DNA from: Candidatus Poribacteria bacterium
GTDB taxonomy: Bacteria > Poribacteria > WGA-4E > PCPOR2b
DNA length: 49,860 nt
Direction: 5' to 3'
NCBI GenBank assembly: GCA_022822785.1
Contig: JAJEAL010000010.1
Span: 1 to 49,860 of the forward strand
The notes under the pieces: model-generated
Told to the model about the DNA's origin: nothing
The model's database searches: none
The model's input: only the letters and a program-made list of their open reading frames with translations
Made by a program: the position numbers and the translations under genes
In this document: positions 9,977 through 17,333 of the stretch, in pieces
Layout of the letters: each line of letters starts with the position of its first letter
Numbering within the stretch: the first letter of the stretch is position 1

Positions 9977-10140
9977 ATCCTGAAAATCCTGATTCAGACA
10001 ATCTATGTCATTCATTACATCTCACATATAGAGCAAATCGCACCCGTTCCGACTCCAAAAAACCCAAAGAGAATTTCACCATGCCCACACTCGATTCCAA
10101 AGGAAAACAACACATCAATGCCTACCGTCCCCTATCCACC
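9889..10140. repeat. Direct repeat, copy 2 (leader and 5' end of mod)
   Basis: Nearly identical to 5118-5375, with scattered substitutions and a small deletion inside the mod-like coding part. It begins exactly at the CAC junction with the NTPase remnant and ends where unrelated - strand coding-like sequence begins. Confidence 0.85.
10081..10140 (+). pseudogene. Remnant of mod 5' end
   Basis: It starts MPTLDSKGKQHI, against MPTLDFKGKQHI in the intact mod, with the same leader and a similar GAGAA-type ribosome binding site. Similarity stops after about 20 codons. No methyltransferase motif follows, so it is a broken copy. Confidence 0.8.
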
Positions 10141-10149
10141 AAGCGGAGC

Positions 10150-10416
10150 GGACGATCGGAATCCACGGTAACCCCCAGCGAAGGTAGTTATCATGCCCTT
10201 CTTAACACCGAAGACCTTTGTCAAGACCGTTTCCACCAACTCGGCGGCAGCTGATATATCCGTTCCTACATCTGCCTCAAGGAATACATGCGGATCCGTT
10301 TTCGGGTACAGGATTTCGCGCTCTGGTGCATTTCGGAAAGGCGAGATCTGCTCAAGCTGTTCCTCTCCCAAGAGGTTAACCTGATGGTGTAGTATCGCTT
10401 TGACAGGGCAATCAGC
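10150..10416 (-). pseudogene. Coding-like fragment, possibly the C-terminal part of a P-loop/APS-kinase-like protein
   Basis: The - strand frame reads DCPVKAILHHQVNLLGEEQL, then a run with ISPFRNAPEREILYPKTDP, HVFLEADVG and AAELVETVLTKVFG. This composition looks like real protein rather than repeat. The arrangement 'DCPV...PFR.P....P...LEAD...ELVETVL' resembles the C-terminal end of adenylylsulfate kinases. That resemblance is weak and was judged by eye. There is no start, no P-loop and an in-frame stop (TAG) at 10417-10419, so it is a truncated remnant caught between the mod remnant and intergenic repeats. Confidence 0.35.
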
Positions 10417-10702
10417 CTAAATGATAACAAGACATATCTCAAGGAACAATATAAAAACAGTGGGCCAGCGCAAGTTGAGCGCAGCGAAATCCCGATCTCA
10501 TCGGGGACCCGCCCCTACATAGGATTGATTCTTGTAGTCACCCCGTCGGTTGCGTAGAGCGATAGCGAAACCCAACAATCTACTTACGCATCACGTATTA
10601 CGCATTATTCTTTTTACCCATCCCGTTTCACTCCTATATCGCCGTCCTACCCCCCTGACAAGGGGGGCAAGGGGGGTTAGATGAACCAATAAACGCTTAA
10701 CC
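10417..10702. other. Intergenic region with degenerate repeats
   Basis: No gene is seen. It contains GC-rich repeat debris (a CATCGGGGACCCGCCCCTAC-type unit, GCGTAGAGCGATAGCGAAAC) and, at 10649-10680, a CCCCCTGACAAGGGGG hairpin. That hairpin belongs to a family also at 17241, 23816, 32477 and 39030. Confidence 0.6.
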
Positions 10703-11215
10703 ATGGCACACGCATACATCGGCTTCGGATCTAACATCGACGACCGCCTCCATTACATCACTCAAGCATTACGGTTACTATTAAATGCGGCGGATATCTC
10801 GCTGATAAAAATCTCCTCACTCTACGAAACCGAGCCCGTCGGCTATGAGGAACAGGGCTGGTTCCTAAACGGTGTTGTTGCTATTGAAACCAGTCTACCG
10901 GTCCATCAGTTGCTGACGTTGCTGAAGCGGATTGAAGCTGCTGTTGGACGGCAGCATCGGGTACGCTGGGGACCGCGAGAGGTCGATCTCGACCTCCTAA
11001 TCTACGACCACTGTTGCATCGATACGCCGAAACTGACCGTGCCACACCCCGAAATGCACCAACGCAGCTTTGTCCTCGTTCCATTCGCCGAGATTGCCCC
11101 AGATGTCCGCCACCCACTCCTTGGACAGAACGTCCGAACCCTCCTGTCCAACCTAAATGACGCGAAAACCGTCAAACTTGCAGCACCTCCACCAAAAATT
11201 GATGCAAGGATGTGA
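10703..11215 (+). CDS. folK: 2-amino-4-hydroxy-6-hydroxymethyldihydropteridine diphosphokinase
   Basis: A 170-aa HPPK of the folate pathway, which transfers pyrophosphate from ATP to 6-hydroxymethyl-7,8-dihydropterin. The N-terminus AYIGFGSNIDDR is the family hallmark. It is followed by SSLYETEPVGYEEQGWFLN for pterin binding, and by RWGPREVDLDLLIY with the paired acidic Mg-ATP ligands, then VPHPEMHQRSFVLVP. Length fits the family (~160-170). The ATG at 10703 lacks a strong ribosome binding site. The XPB-type helicase starts three bases after the stop, so the two are probably co-transcribed; no functional link is obvious. No other folate gene is in the window. Confidence 0.96.
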   Translation: MAHAYIGFGSNIDDRLHYITQALRLLLNAADISLIKISSLYETEPVGYEEQGWFLNGVVAIETSLPVHQLLTLLKRIEAAVGRQHRVRWGPREVDLDLLIYDHCCIDTPKLTVPHPEMHQRSFVLVPFAEIAPDVRHPLLGQNVRTLLSNLNDAKTVKLAAPPPKIDARM

Positions 11216-11218
11216 CCA

Positions 11219-12928
11219 ATGCCGTATAACCCACAAAATCCCCTGATTGTCCAGAGCGATCGGACAATCCTCCTCGAAGTTGACAGTCCACTGTATGAAG
11301 CCGCGCGCGACGCACTCGCTAGCTTTGCGGAGCTAGAAAAGAGTCCCGAACATATCCACACCTATCGCATTACCCCCCTATCGTTGTGGAACGCCGCCGC
11401 TGCAGGGATGGCAATTGAAGAGATCTTAGATGCACTCAACAGGTACACCAAATATGATGTGCCCCAAAACATAATCGTCGAGATAACCGACTATGTATCT
11501 CGCTACGGACGGGTCAAATTGATGAAGGGCGCCGACCTGAATCCCGATAGCGCCGGGGATAACGACCTAGTTCTGTACTCCGAGGACCCGGTGCTCATGG
11601 CGGAAATCACCCACAGTGAATCGGTAAGCAGCTTGCTAGGCAAGCAGATTGATTCCCAGACCATCTCCGTTCCCTACCAACTTCGGGGACACATCAAACA
11701 GGCGTTAATCAAAATCGGTTTTCCCGTGGAAGACCTTGCAGGCTATGTCAGCGGAAGTTATCTGGAAATTGCGCCTCGGTCGAAAACCCTGTCGGGCGAG
11801 GCTTTCGGTCTGCGCGACTACCAACGCGATGCGGCGGAGGTCTTTCATCTGGGCGGCGATGTGCGCGGCGGCAGCGGTGTAATCGTTCTCCCTTGTGGCG
11901 CGGGCAAGACCATCGTCGGGCTTGGTATTCTATTCGAGACCCGGTGCCATACCCTAATCCTTTCGACAAACACAATCGCTGTGCGCCAGTGGATCGATGA
12001 ATTCCTTGATAAGACGACGATTGCGCCGGAGGAGATCGGCGAATACACCGGCGACCGTAAAGAAATCCGTCCTATCACCGTCACTACCTACCAAATCCTA
12101 ACCTATCGCCGACGCAAATCGGAGAACTTTGTCCATCTGGGACTCTTCTCCGAGATGGATTGGGGCTTGATTATCTACGATGAGGTCCACCTGTTACCTG
12201 CACCCGTCTTTCGGATGACTGCGGAGATTCAGGGGAAGCGGCGTCTCGGACTGACCGCGACCCTCGTGCGAGAGGATGGCAGAGAAGACGATGTGTTCAG
12301 CCTAATCGGACCCAAAAAGTATGATGTCCCCTGGCGAGAACTAGAGCAACAAGGCTGGATTGCGACCGCCGAATGCACCGAGATCCGCGTTGACCTGCCC
12401 GAACACCTCCGAATGAGCTACGCGGTCGCCACCCAAAGGCAGAAGTTCCGCATCGCGTCCGAGAACCCGGACAAATTCCCCGTCGTGTGCGAACTGCTTG
12501 AACGGCACAAAGGCGATCAGATCCTTGTTATTGGGCAATATATCGAGCAACTCAAGGGGATAGCGGTGAACCTGAACGCGCCGCTAATTATGGGGCAAAC
12601 CCCGAACCGTGAGCGTGGCAAACTGTATGACCAATTTCGGCGAGGCGAGATTCAGCTGCTTGTCGTCTCCAAGGTCGCCAACTTCGCCGTCGACCTACCC
12701 GACGCAAACGTCGCGATTCAGGTGTCCGGCACCTTCGGCTCACGCCAAGAAGAGGCGCAACGCCTCGGACGCATCCTTCGGCCCAAAACCGACGGCTCGC
12801 TCGCGCACTTCTACTCGCTTGTCACCCGCGATTCGCGGGATCAGGAGTTTGCAATCAACCGCCAACTGTTCCTCACCGAGCAAGGTTACCGCTACACCAT
12901 CCGCTACGGCCACGAATATGATGCTTGA
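11219..12928 (+). CDS. XPB/Rad25-type DEAH helicase
   Basis: A 569-aa superfamily 2 DNA helicase of the bacterial XPB type. The N-terminal ~190 residues match the helicase-associated region of XPB (SPLYEAARDALASFAELEKS, HTYRITPLSLWNAAAAG). Walker A, LPCGAGKT, is at 224-231 and the DEVH box at 321-324. TATLVREDG (motif III with the RED element known from XPB) and QRLGRILRPK (motif VI) follow. Archaeal and bacterial XPB proteins unwind DNA in repair, often with a nuclease partner (Bax1); no such partner is present here. It starts just after folK. The only upstream signal is AAGGA within the end of folK. Confidence 0.92.
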   Translation: MPYNPQNPLIVQSDRTILLEVDSPLYEAARDALASFAELEKSPEHIHTYRITPLSLWNAAAAGMAIEEILDALNRYTKYDVPQNIIVEITDYVSRYGRVKLMKGADLNPDSAGDNDLVLYSEDPVLMAEITHSESVSSLLGKQIDSQTISVPYQLRGHIKQALIKIGFPVEDLAGYVSGSYLEIAPRSKTLSGEAFGLRDYQRDAAEVFHLGGDVRGGSGVIVLPCGAGKTIVGLGILFETRCHTLILSTNTIAVRQWIDEFLDKTTIAPEEIGEYTGDRKEIRPITVTTYQILTYRRRKSENFVHLGLFSEMDWGLIIYDEVHLLPAPVFRMTAEIQGKRRLGLTATLVREDGREDDVFSLIGPKKYDVPWRELEQQGWIATAECTEIRVDLPEHLRMSYAVATQRQKFRIASENPDKFPVVCELLERHKGDQILVIGQYIEQLKGIAVNLNAPLIMGQTPNRERGKLYDQFRRGEIQLLVVSKVANFAVDLPDANVAIQVSGTFGSRQEEAQRLGRILRPKTDGSLAHFYSLVTRDSRDQEFAINRQLFLTEQGYRYTIRYGHEYDA

Positions 12929-13013
12929 AAGACGGGGAGCTTTTCTTGATAACTTTACCTTCGTTTATCTCCTTGACTAAATTTCCCCTATGAGGCTATA
13001 ATTTCTCAAGTTG

Positions 13014-13035
13014 CTAGGGCGTGTTGACATTTCGA
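13014..13035. repeat. Solitary IS5-like terminal sequence
   Basis: CTAG followed by GGCGTGTTGACATTTC matches the left end of the miniature elements at 20985 and 49782, including the preceding GTTG shared with 20985. No matching right end follows, so this is a truncated copy. Confidence 0.55.
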
Positions 13036-13085
13036 GTCTGCTGATTCGTCAAATCCTGTAATCATCGGGCAATCTGACAAATGTA

Positions 13086-13225
13086 GCGCAAACTGTATGA
13101 GGTTTTAGAAAATAATTCGGTAATTCTATATTTCCCCCAGGGGCCCGGTAGGTGCGGTTTCCAACCGCACCGGGCATCGCTCGACGATTACCGAATTAAT
13201 AAATTAATCTTCATACAGATTGTAG
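13086..13225. mobile_element. Palindromic miniature element (single-hairpin form)
   Basis: Degenerate terminal inverted repeats: GCAAACTGTATGAGG...AATTCGGTAATTC at the left and GATTACCGAATTAAT...CTTCATACAGATTG at the right. They enclose one GGTGCGG...CCGCACC hairpin (13147-13171) and GGGCATCGCTCG. A second copy at 35766-35977 holds three hairpins. It codes for no protein. No clear target duplication was found. It occupies most of the gap between the XPB helicase and the DUF2283 gene. Confidence 0.7.
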
Positions 13226-13248
13226 TACAAAAAAACCATTTTTATGAT
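13220..13248 (+). promoter_or_regulatory. Candidate sigma70-type promoter for the DUF2283 pair
   Basis: TTGTAG (13220-13225) and TATGAT (13243-13248) are separated by 17 bases, about 100 bp upstream of the DUF2283 start. The -35 hexamer overlaps the right end of the miniature element, so the element may have supplied half of the promoter. Confidence 0.4.
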
Positions 13249-13263
13249 ATAAGTTGTCCTATT

Positions 13264-13287
13264 GTAGGTCGATTTTCCAAAATTGAC
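13264..13287. repeat. GTAGG-led palindrome
   Basis: GTCGATTTTCCAAAATTGAC preceded by GTAG, lying in the leader of the DUF2283 gene. It is one of about ten copies; the others are near 9495, 14101, 36035, 44264, 46374 and 48656, with alternative-stem versions at 30057, 32902 and 42791. Confidence 0.8.
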
Positions 13288-13346
13288 GTTTGTTTGCTGA
13301 CCAAATCCGTCAACATTCTGGTAACGGCAACGGGAGGAGACGTTGA

Positions 13347-13595
13347 ATGGGAACGCACTTGACATTTCAATATGACCGTGAAGCAGATATTCTATATATA
13401 AATACCCGCGCCCCGTATCCAGAGCAGGAGAGCGAAGAACTTGAGGATGAAGTCATCGCACGATTTAATCCTGAGACCGACGAAATCGAAAATCTTGAGG
13501 TTCTGTTCTTTTCTACGCGATTATTGCGTCAAGAACTTTTTCAATTACCAATTTCCGCGCATCTACGGAGGGATTCAGTAGATGGGTCAATATAA
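13347..13595 (+). CDS. DUF2283 domain protein
   Basis: An 82-aa protein that is nearly all DUF2283: a short beta-rich fold with the typical FQYDREADILYI start, an acidic stretch (EQESEELEDEVIARFN) and the closing ETDEIENLEVLFFSTRLL. The family's function is unknown; members often sit next to other small proteins in accessory regions. A GGGAGGAG ribosome binding site precedes the ATG. The next gene overlaps it by 14 bp and takes its own ribosome binding site (GGAGGG) from inside this gene, so the two are translationally coupled. Confidence 0.85.
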   Translation: MGTHLTFQYDREADILYINTRAPYPEQESEELEDEVIARFNPETDEIENLEVLFFSTRLLRQELFQLPISAHLRRDSVDGSI

Positions 13596-13995
13596 AATCA
13601 ACTCTTACACGAAAATTATCAAAAATCTGATGGGCGAGAAGTCGCACATTCTCTCGAAAGCACATGCGTTGTCAGAGATAGGAATGTTAGAAACTGTGCA
13701 GCCACTCTGGGTGTCTGCCGCTGCGTATGAGGAGTCCATTGCGCCCTTACTAGATGGTCTTGGTCGAGAGTTGGAAGCGGCTGTTCATCGAATCAGCGCG
13801 GCATCATGTTATCAGAAGGCAGGCGACTTCATTCGTGCCGTGAATCTCTATCGAGCCGCTCTTGCCGGACCTCTACGTGATGATACTCGCCAAGAAGTAG
13901 ATAAAATGATCGCCGATTGCCTTTCCCAATTGACCCTCCAGCCAACCAAACTGGTCCCACGACCTTATGCACAGACTCCGCCGGTAGTAGTGTAG
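13582..13995 (+). CDS. Hypothetical helical (TPR-like) protein coupled to DUF2283
   Basis: A 137-aa protein of no recognised family. Residues ~65-115 (HRISAASCYQKAGDFIRAVN, LYRAALAGP) read like one or two TPR helices, and the rest is predicted helical. The N-terminus is basic and polar with no signal peptide or membrane segment. The ATG at 13582 follows GGAGGG by nine bases and overlaps the DUF2283 frame, so the pair probably works together. A small scaffolding, toxin-antitoxin-like or regulatory pair are all possible; the sequence does not decide. Confidence 0.7.
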   Translation: MGQYKINSYTKIIKNLMGEKSHILSKAHALSEIGMLETVQPLWVSAAAYEESIAPLLDGLGRELEAAVHRISAASCYQKAGDFIRAVNLYRAALAGPLRDDTRQEVDKMIADCLSQLTLQPTKLVPRPYAQTPPVVV

Positions 13996-14100
13996 GTTGG
14001 GTTGAACGGTTAAAAGCACATTCCTATCAACAACAAAAGGATTTCCGCTATTCAACAACAGCCGCTTATAGATAGATTTAGTGAAACCCAACGTCAGTCA

Positions 14101-14124
14101 GTAGGTCGATTTTCCAAAATCGAC
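14101..14124. repeat. GTAGG-led palindrome in a PhyH leader
   Basis: GTCGATTTTCCAAAATCGAC preceded by GTAG, followed by GTTTGGGTGTTGAGATATGA, the same tail as the copy at 36035. A TTG-initiated extension of the PhyH frame would run through this tail. It was not used as the start because the sequence is repeat-derived. Confidence 0.8.
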
Positions 14125-14184
14125 GTTTGGGTGTTGAGATATGAATTAACCTACAGGCGTGAAAGAGACGGACGATTACCCCCG

Positions 14185-15057
14185 ATGGATGAAAACACAC
14201 AAGACTATCTGTTTGACCTCCAAGGCTATCTGGTCTTAGAAAACGCAATCTCGGCTGAGGATCTGGACGAGATGAACCGGTGGATAGACGATCACGAATC
14301 CTATGTCGAAGAGCCATGGGCCGCCACTGATAATCCCCGTGAAAGAAGTCGCTGGATCGGGAACGTCGAAACGCACACATACAACGAAGAAAACGGCGTC
14401 AACTTCCAGAATATCATTGAAGGCGGCCCCGTCTTTGAACGGTTAATCGACTATCCCGCTTGGATCGACCTGGTCAAAAAGTACATCCACTCCGCCGTAA
14501 ATGGGCTCTCCATCCACGAAAACTTCCTCAATGTCCGCGGTCCCGGCGGCTACATCCACATCCACTGCGGTGGACACGTCCCGCTTAGCTACCTGACGTT
14601 CCGCCAGAACAACACCGGCGCATGGATGGTGGGGCAGATTAACGTATTGATGGCACTCAACGATATCGGCGAAGGCGACGGCCCAACCGTCCTCATACCA
14701 GGCAGCCACAAATGCACCGAAATTCACCCTCGACTTGAGGTAGACGGCAAGGGCTTGGTCTACGACGGCGTGAGCGGCAAGCCCGCCGGAACAGCGGTCG
14801 CTGTCAAGGAGATGTATCTGAACGCTGGCGACGTGTTGATGTTCACCGATGCCATCACGCACGGCTCCGCAGAACGCACCAATCCCGGCTACCGTCGAAC
14901 CATTGTCTACCGCTACTCACCAAGGTATGTGCGTGAGCGATTCAACTATCAGACTTCAGAGGCACTGCTGAGACGCTTGACCCCAGAAAGACGCACAATT
15001 ATCGAGCCAATCGCACCACGACGACCGCCAGCCTATAGCGCGACAGTTCAACCCTAG
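14185..15057 (+). CDS. PhyH-type dioxygenase with His-x-Gly in place of His-x-Asp
   Basis: A 290-aa phytanoyl-CoA dioxygenase-family protein (non-haem Fe(II), 2-oxoglutarate). The fold markers are DLQGYLVLENAIS at the N-terminus, DIGEGDGPTVLIPGSHK in the middle, distal H226 (ITHGS) and the 2-oxoglutarate-binding Arg near 237-238 (GYRRT). At the iron site the sequence is H125-I-H127-C-G129-G, with no Asp or Glu two residues after either His. Replacement of that carboxylate by Gly or Ala is known in Fe/2OG halogenases. Whether this is a halogenase, an inactive protein or uses another ligand is open. The start at the ATG excludes an upstream repeat-derived extension. The Nudix gene begins 12 bp after the stop. 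Confidence 0.88.
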   Translation: MDENTQDYLFDLQGYLVLENAISAEDLDEMNRWIDDHESYVEEPWAATDNPRERSRWIGNVETHTYNEENGVNFQNIIEGGPVFERLIDYPAWIDLVKKYIHSAVNGLSIHENFLNVRGPGGYIHIHCGGHVPLSYLTFRQNNTGAWMVGQINVLMALNDIGEGDGPTVLIPGSHKCTEIHPRLEVDGKGLVYDGVSGKPAGTAVAVKEMYLNAGDVLMFTDAITHGSAERTNPGYRRTIVYRYSPRYVRERFNYQTSEALLRRLTPERRTIIEPIAPRRPPAYSATVQP

Positions 15058-15068
15058 GGACCAAGCCG

Positions 15069-15524
15069 ATGAGATACGGCATCAGCGCCGCTGCCTTGAT
15101 CACACTTCACAATCGACTCCTGCTAGTCAATCACCAGAAGAACGGGCAATACGATTTTTGGGTGCCGCCGGGCGGCAAGTTACAGGGGGGCGAATCCATC
15201 TTCGACTGTGCGCGACGTGAGACGATGGAGGAAACCGGGCTATCCGTTGAATTAGACCGCATCGTCTACATCGTCGAATATGCCGATTCGAGCTACCACT
15301 TCTGCAAGTTCTTCATTCGATGTGCAACGTTCAACGGAAGGCTTACCCTTGCCAACAGAGAGCAGGCGGAGACGTTCCTCGTCGATGCCCGTTTCCTCTC
15401 AAAGGGAGATATGGAAAGGCTCGATGTGCGTCCCGCCGTTCTGAAAGATCGCTTTTGGGATGACCTCGATACAGGATTTCCCGAGACACGATACTTAGGA
15501 CTTGAACAAATAAAGACCCGCTAA
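15069..15524 (+). CDS. Nudix hydrolase
   Basis: A 151-aa Nudix protein that hydrolyses a nucleoside diphosphate linked to some other group. The Nudix box GX5EX7REUXEEXGU is complete: G36, E42, R50-E51, E54-E55 and G57. It is preceded by ITLHNRLLLVNH and FWVPPGGKL, typical of the fold. Nothing in the sequence fixes the substrate. A ribosome binding site (AGGGA) overlaps the end of the PhyH gene upstream, and the ThDP-enzyme gene follows, so the three are probably one transcript. Length is normal for a single-domain Nudix. Confidence 0.93.
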   Translation: MRYGISAAALITLHNRLLLVNHQKNGQYDFWVPPGGKLQGGESIFDCARRETMEETGLSVELDRIVYIVEYADSSYHFCKFFIRCATFNGRLTLANREQAETFLVDARFLSKGDMERLDVRPAVLKDRFWDDLDTGFPETRYLGLEQIKTR

Positions 15525-15603
15525 AGTTGTAATGCCACAACCCGTCCAATGTCCCACGCTTCGGGTTGAGAGACGTTGGGTCGGTAGATATAGAGGTAAT
15601 CCG

Positions 15604-17229
15604 ATGCCAAAAACCGGCGCAGAACTGCTCATAGAATCCCTAATCGCCGCGGGGGTCAAACATCTCTTCTCACTCTCCGGTAACCAAATCCTCTCTCTTT
15701 ACGATGCGAGCATTGGACGCGACATTAATCTTATCCACACACGCCACGAGGCAGCAGCCGTACACATGGCGGACGGATGGGGACGCCTGACCGAACAGCC
15801 GGGCGTCGCACTGCTGACCGCCGGCCCCGGCCACTGTAACGCCATCTCCGCGCTCTACGGCGCACTGATGGCGGAGTCGCCGATGCTGCTGCTGAGCGGC
15901 CACTCCCCACACGCACAAATCGGCACCGGCGCGTTTCAGGAGGTAGATCAGGTCGGCGTTGCTAAACCGGTCACAAAAGCCGCGTGGCTGGTCGAAAACC
16001 CCCACCATCTGGAGGAAGCGGTCACTACCGCCCTCGCGCTAGCCTGCGAAGGACGCCCCGGTCCCGTCCATCTGAGTCTGCCTACCGATGTCTTGGAAGC
16101 CACTGTTTCTCCGCAACTGCTTCAAGAAAGGACTGGGGCTGCTGCGTCCACAGATGCCGTCCCGTCAAGCGATGTGGACGATATACTTCAGCATCTTACC
16201 GACGCAAAGCGTCCACTCATCTTGGTCGGGCCCGCGATGGGACGGCCCTTACGATGGACAGCGGTGGAACAGCTAGCCGAAGTAGGGGGCATCCCCGCCC
16301 TCCCGATGGAAAGTCCCCGCGGAATCAACGACCCATGGCTACATGGAGCGACAAACTGCCTCAGCCAAGCGGATCTGGTCCTGTTAGCGGGTAAGAAACT
16401 CGACTTCTCCCTCCGTTTCGGGCAGCCGCCCTTCTTCTCTGAGGCGTGCCGTTTCATACAGATTGACGCCGATGCGTCACAGCTGCGCCCGGCGGAACCC
16501 GTAATCCTAACGGTACACGCGGAACCGACGCACATCCTGCGTCAGATCGCGGCCGCAGCACAAACGCTTAAAGGTTCAGAAAGGGAGGGACAGCGTGATG
16601 CATGGCGGGCGGAGGTCACGGCTGCGCGACAAGCTACCCCTCCCGAATGGGAGCAACTCCGGAGCGCAGCGGAACAACCGATTCACCCGTTGCGGGTCTG
16701 TGAAGCGCTTCAACCATTCCTCAATAGAGATGCGGTATTCGTCAGCGACGGCGGGGAGTTCGGGCAGTGGGTCCAAGCGGGGATGGAAGCGCAGCAACGG
16801 CTCATCAATGGTCCGGCGGGCTCAATCGGCAGTTCAATCCCATTGGGACTCGCAGCGAAGCTAGCGCATCCGCAACGACCCGTCTTCGTTTTCTTAGGCG
16901 ATGGTACATTCGGTTACCACGCGATGGAGTTCGATACCGCGCTACGGTATCAGCTGCCCATCATCGCGATTGTCGGGAACGACGCGCGTTGGAATGCAGA
17001 ACACCAACTGCAGATTCAGAATTATGGGGAAGAACGCACAATCGGCTGCGAGCTGTTGCCGTCACGTTACGACAAAGTGATTGAAGCGCTGGGAGGGCAC
17101 GGCGAATTTGTCGGGCATCCGGACAACCTGACCCCTGCGGTAGAACGCGCACTAGCGTCCGGATTGCCCGCCTGCATCAATATCGCCATCGAAGCCGCCG
17201 CCGCACCAACATTCCGAGCGAACAGTTAA
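15604..17229 (+). CDS. Thiamine diphosphate-dependent enzyme (acetolactate synthase/oxalyl-CoA decarboxylase-like)
   Basis: A 541-aa three-domain ThDP enzyme. The N-terminal Pyr domain carries the cofactor-activating E49 (RHEAAAVHMADG) and LLTAGPGHCNAISALYGALM. The central domain follows. The C-terminal PP domain has the Mg-ThDP motif beginning GDG at 432-434 and ending GND at 458-460. It could be an acetolactate synthase large subunit-like enzyme, an oxalyl-CoA or 2-hydroxyacyl-CoA lyase, or a benzoylformate decarboxylase relative; no small subunit gene is adjacent. The ATG at 15604 has AGAGGTAA five bases upstream and was preferred to an upstream in-frame ATG at 15532. Context suggests carbon-carbon lyase chemistry on a product of the PhyH step, which is speculative. 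Confidence 0.88.
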   Translation: MPKTGAELLIESLIAAGVKHLFSLSGNQILSLYDASIGRDINLIHTRHEAAAVHMADGWGRLTEQPGVALLTAGPGHCNAISALYGALMAESPMLLLSGHSPHAQIGTGAFQEVDQVGVAKPVTKAAWLVENPHHLEEAVTTALALACEGRPGPVHLSLPTDVLEATVSPQLLQERTGAAASTDAVPSSDVDDILQHLTDAKRPLILVGPAMGRPLRWTAVEQLAEVGGIPALPMESPRGINDPWLHGATNCLSQADLVLLAGKKLDFSLRFGQPPFFSEACRFIQIDADASQLRPAEPVILTVHAEPTHILRQIAAAAQTLKGSEREGQRDAWRAEVTAARQATPPEWEQLRSAAEQPIHPLRVCEALQPFLNRDAVFVSDGGEFGQWVQAGMEAQQRLINGPAGSIGSSIPLGLAAKLAHPQRPVFVFLGDGTFGYHAMEFDTALRYQLPIIAIVGNDARWNAEHQLQIQNYGEERTIGCELLPSRYDKVIEALGGHGEFVGHPDNLTPAVERALASGLPACINIAIEAAAAPTFRANS

Positions 17230-17238
17230 GACCATCAA

Positions 17239-17316
17239 GTCCCCCTGACAAGGGGGATTTAGGGGGTTATTCATTGGGAGCATCTAAGTAATTCTAAACC
17301 CTACCATAATCAATGA
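17239..17316. repeat. CCCCCTGACAAGGGGG repeat between convergent genes
   Basis: A 6-bp stem, 4-base-loop hairpin (17241-17256) followed by ATTTAGGGGGTT and, further on, TCTAAGTAATTCTAAACC. The hairpin and tail recur at 23813-23920 and 32475-32555. It lies between the ends of the ThDP-enzyme gene (+) and hisF (-) and could act as a two-way terminator, though no U-tract follows. Confidence 0.6.
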
Positions 17317-17333
17317 ACCAATATACCAATCCA

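Noticed and set aside
14131-14184. N-terminal extension of the first PhyH protein from a TTG
   Set aside because: The extra 18 codons lie in the tail of a dispersed palindrome and are absent from the paralogue at 46279.
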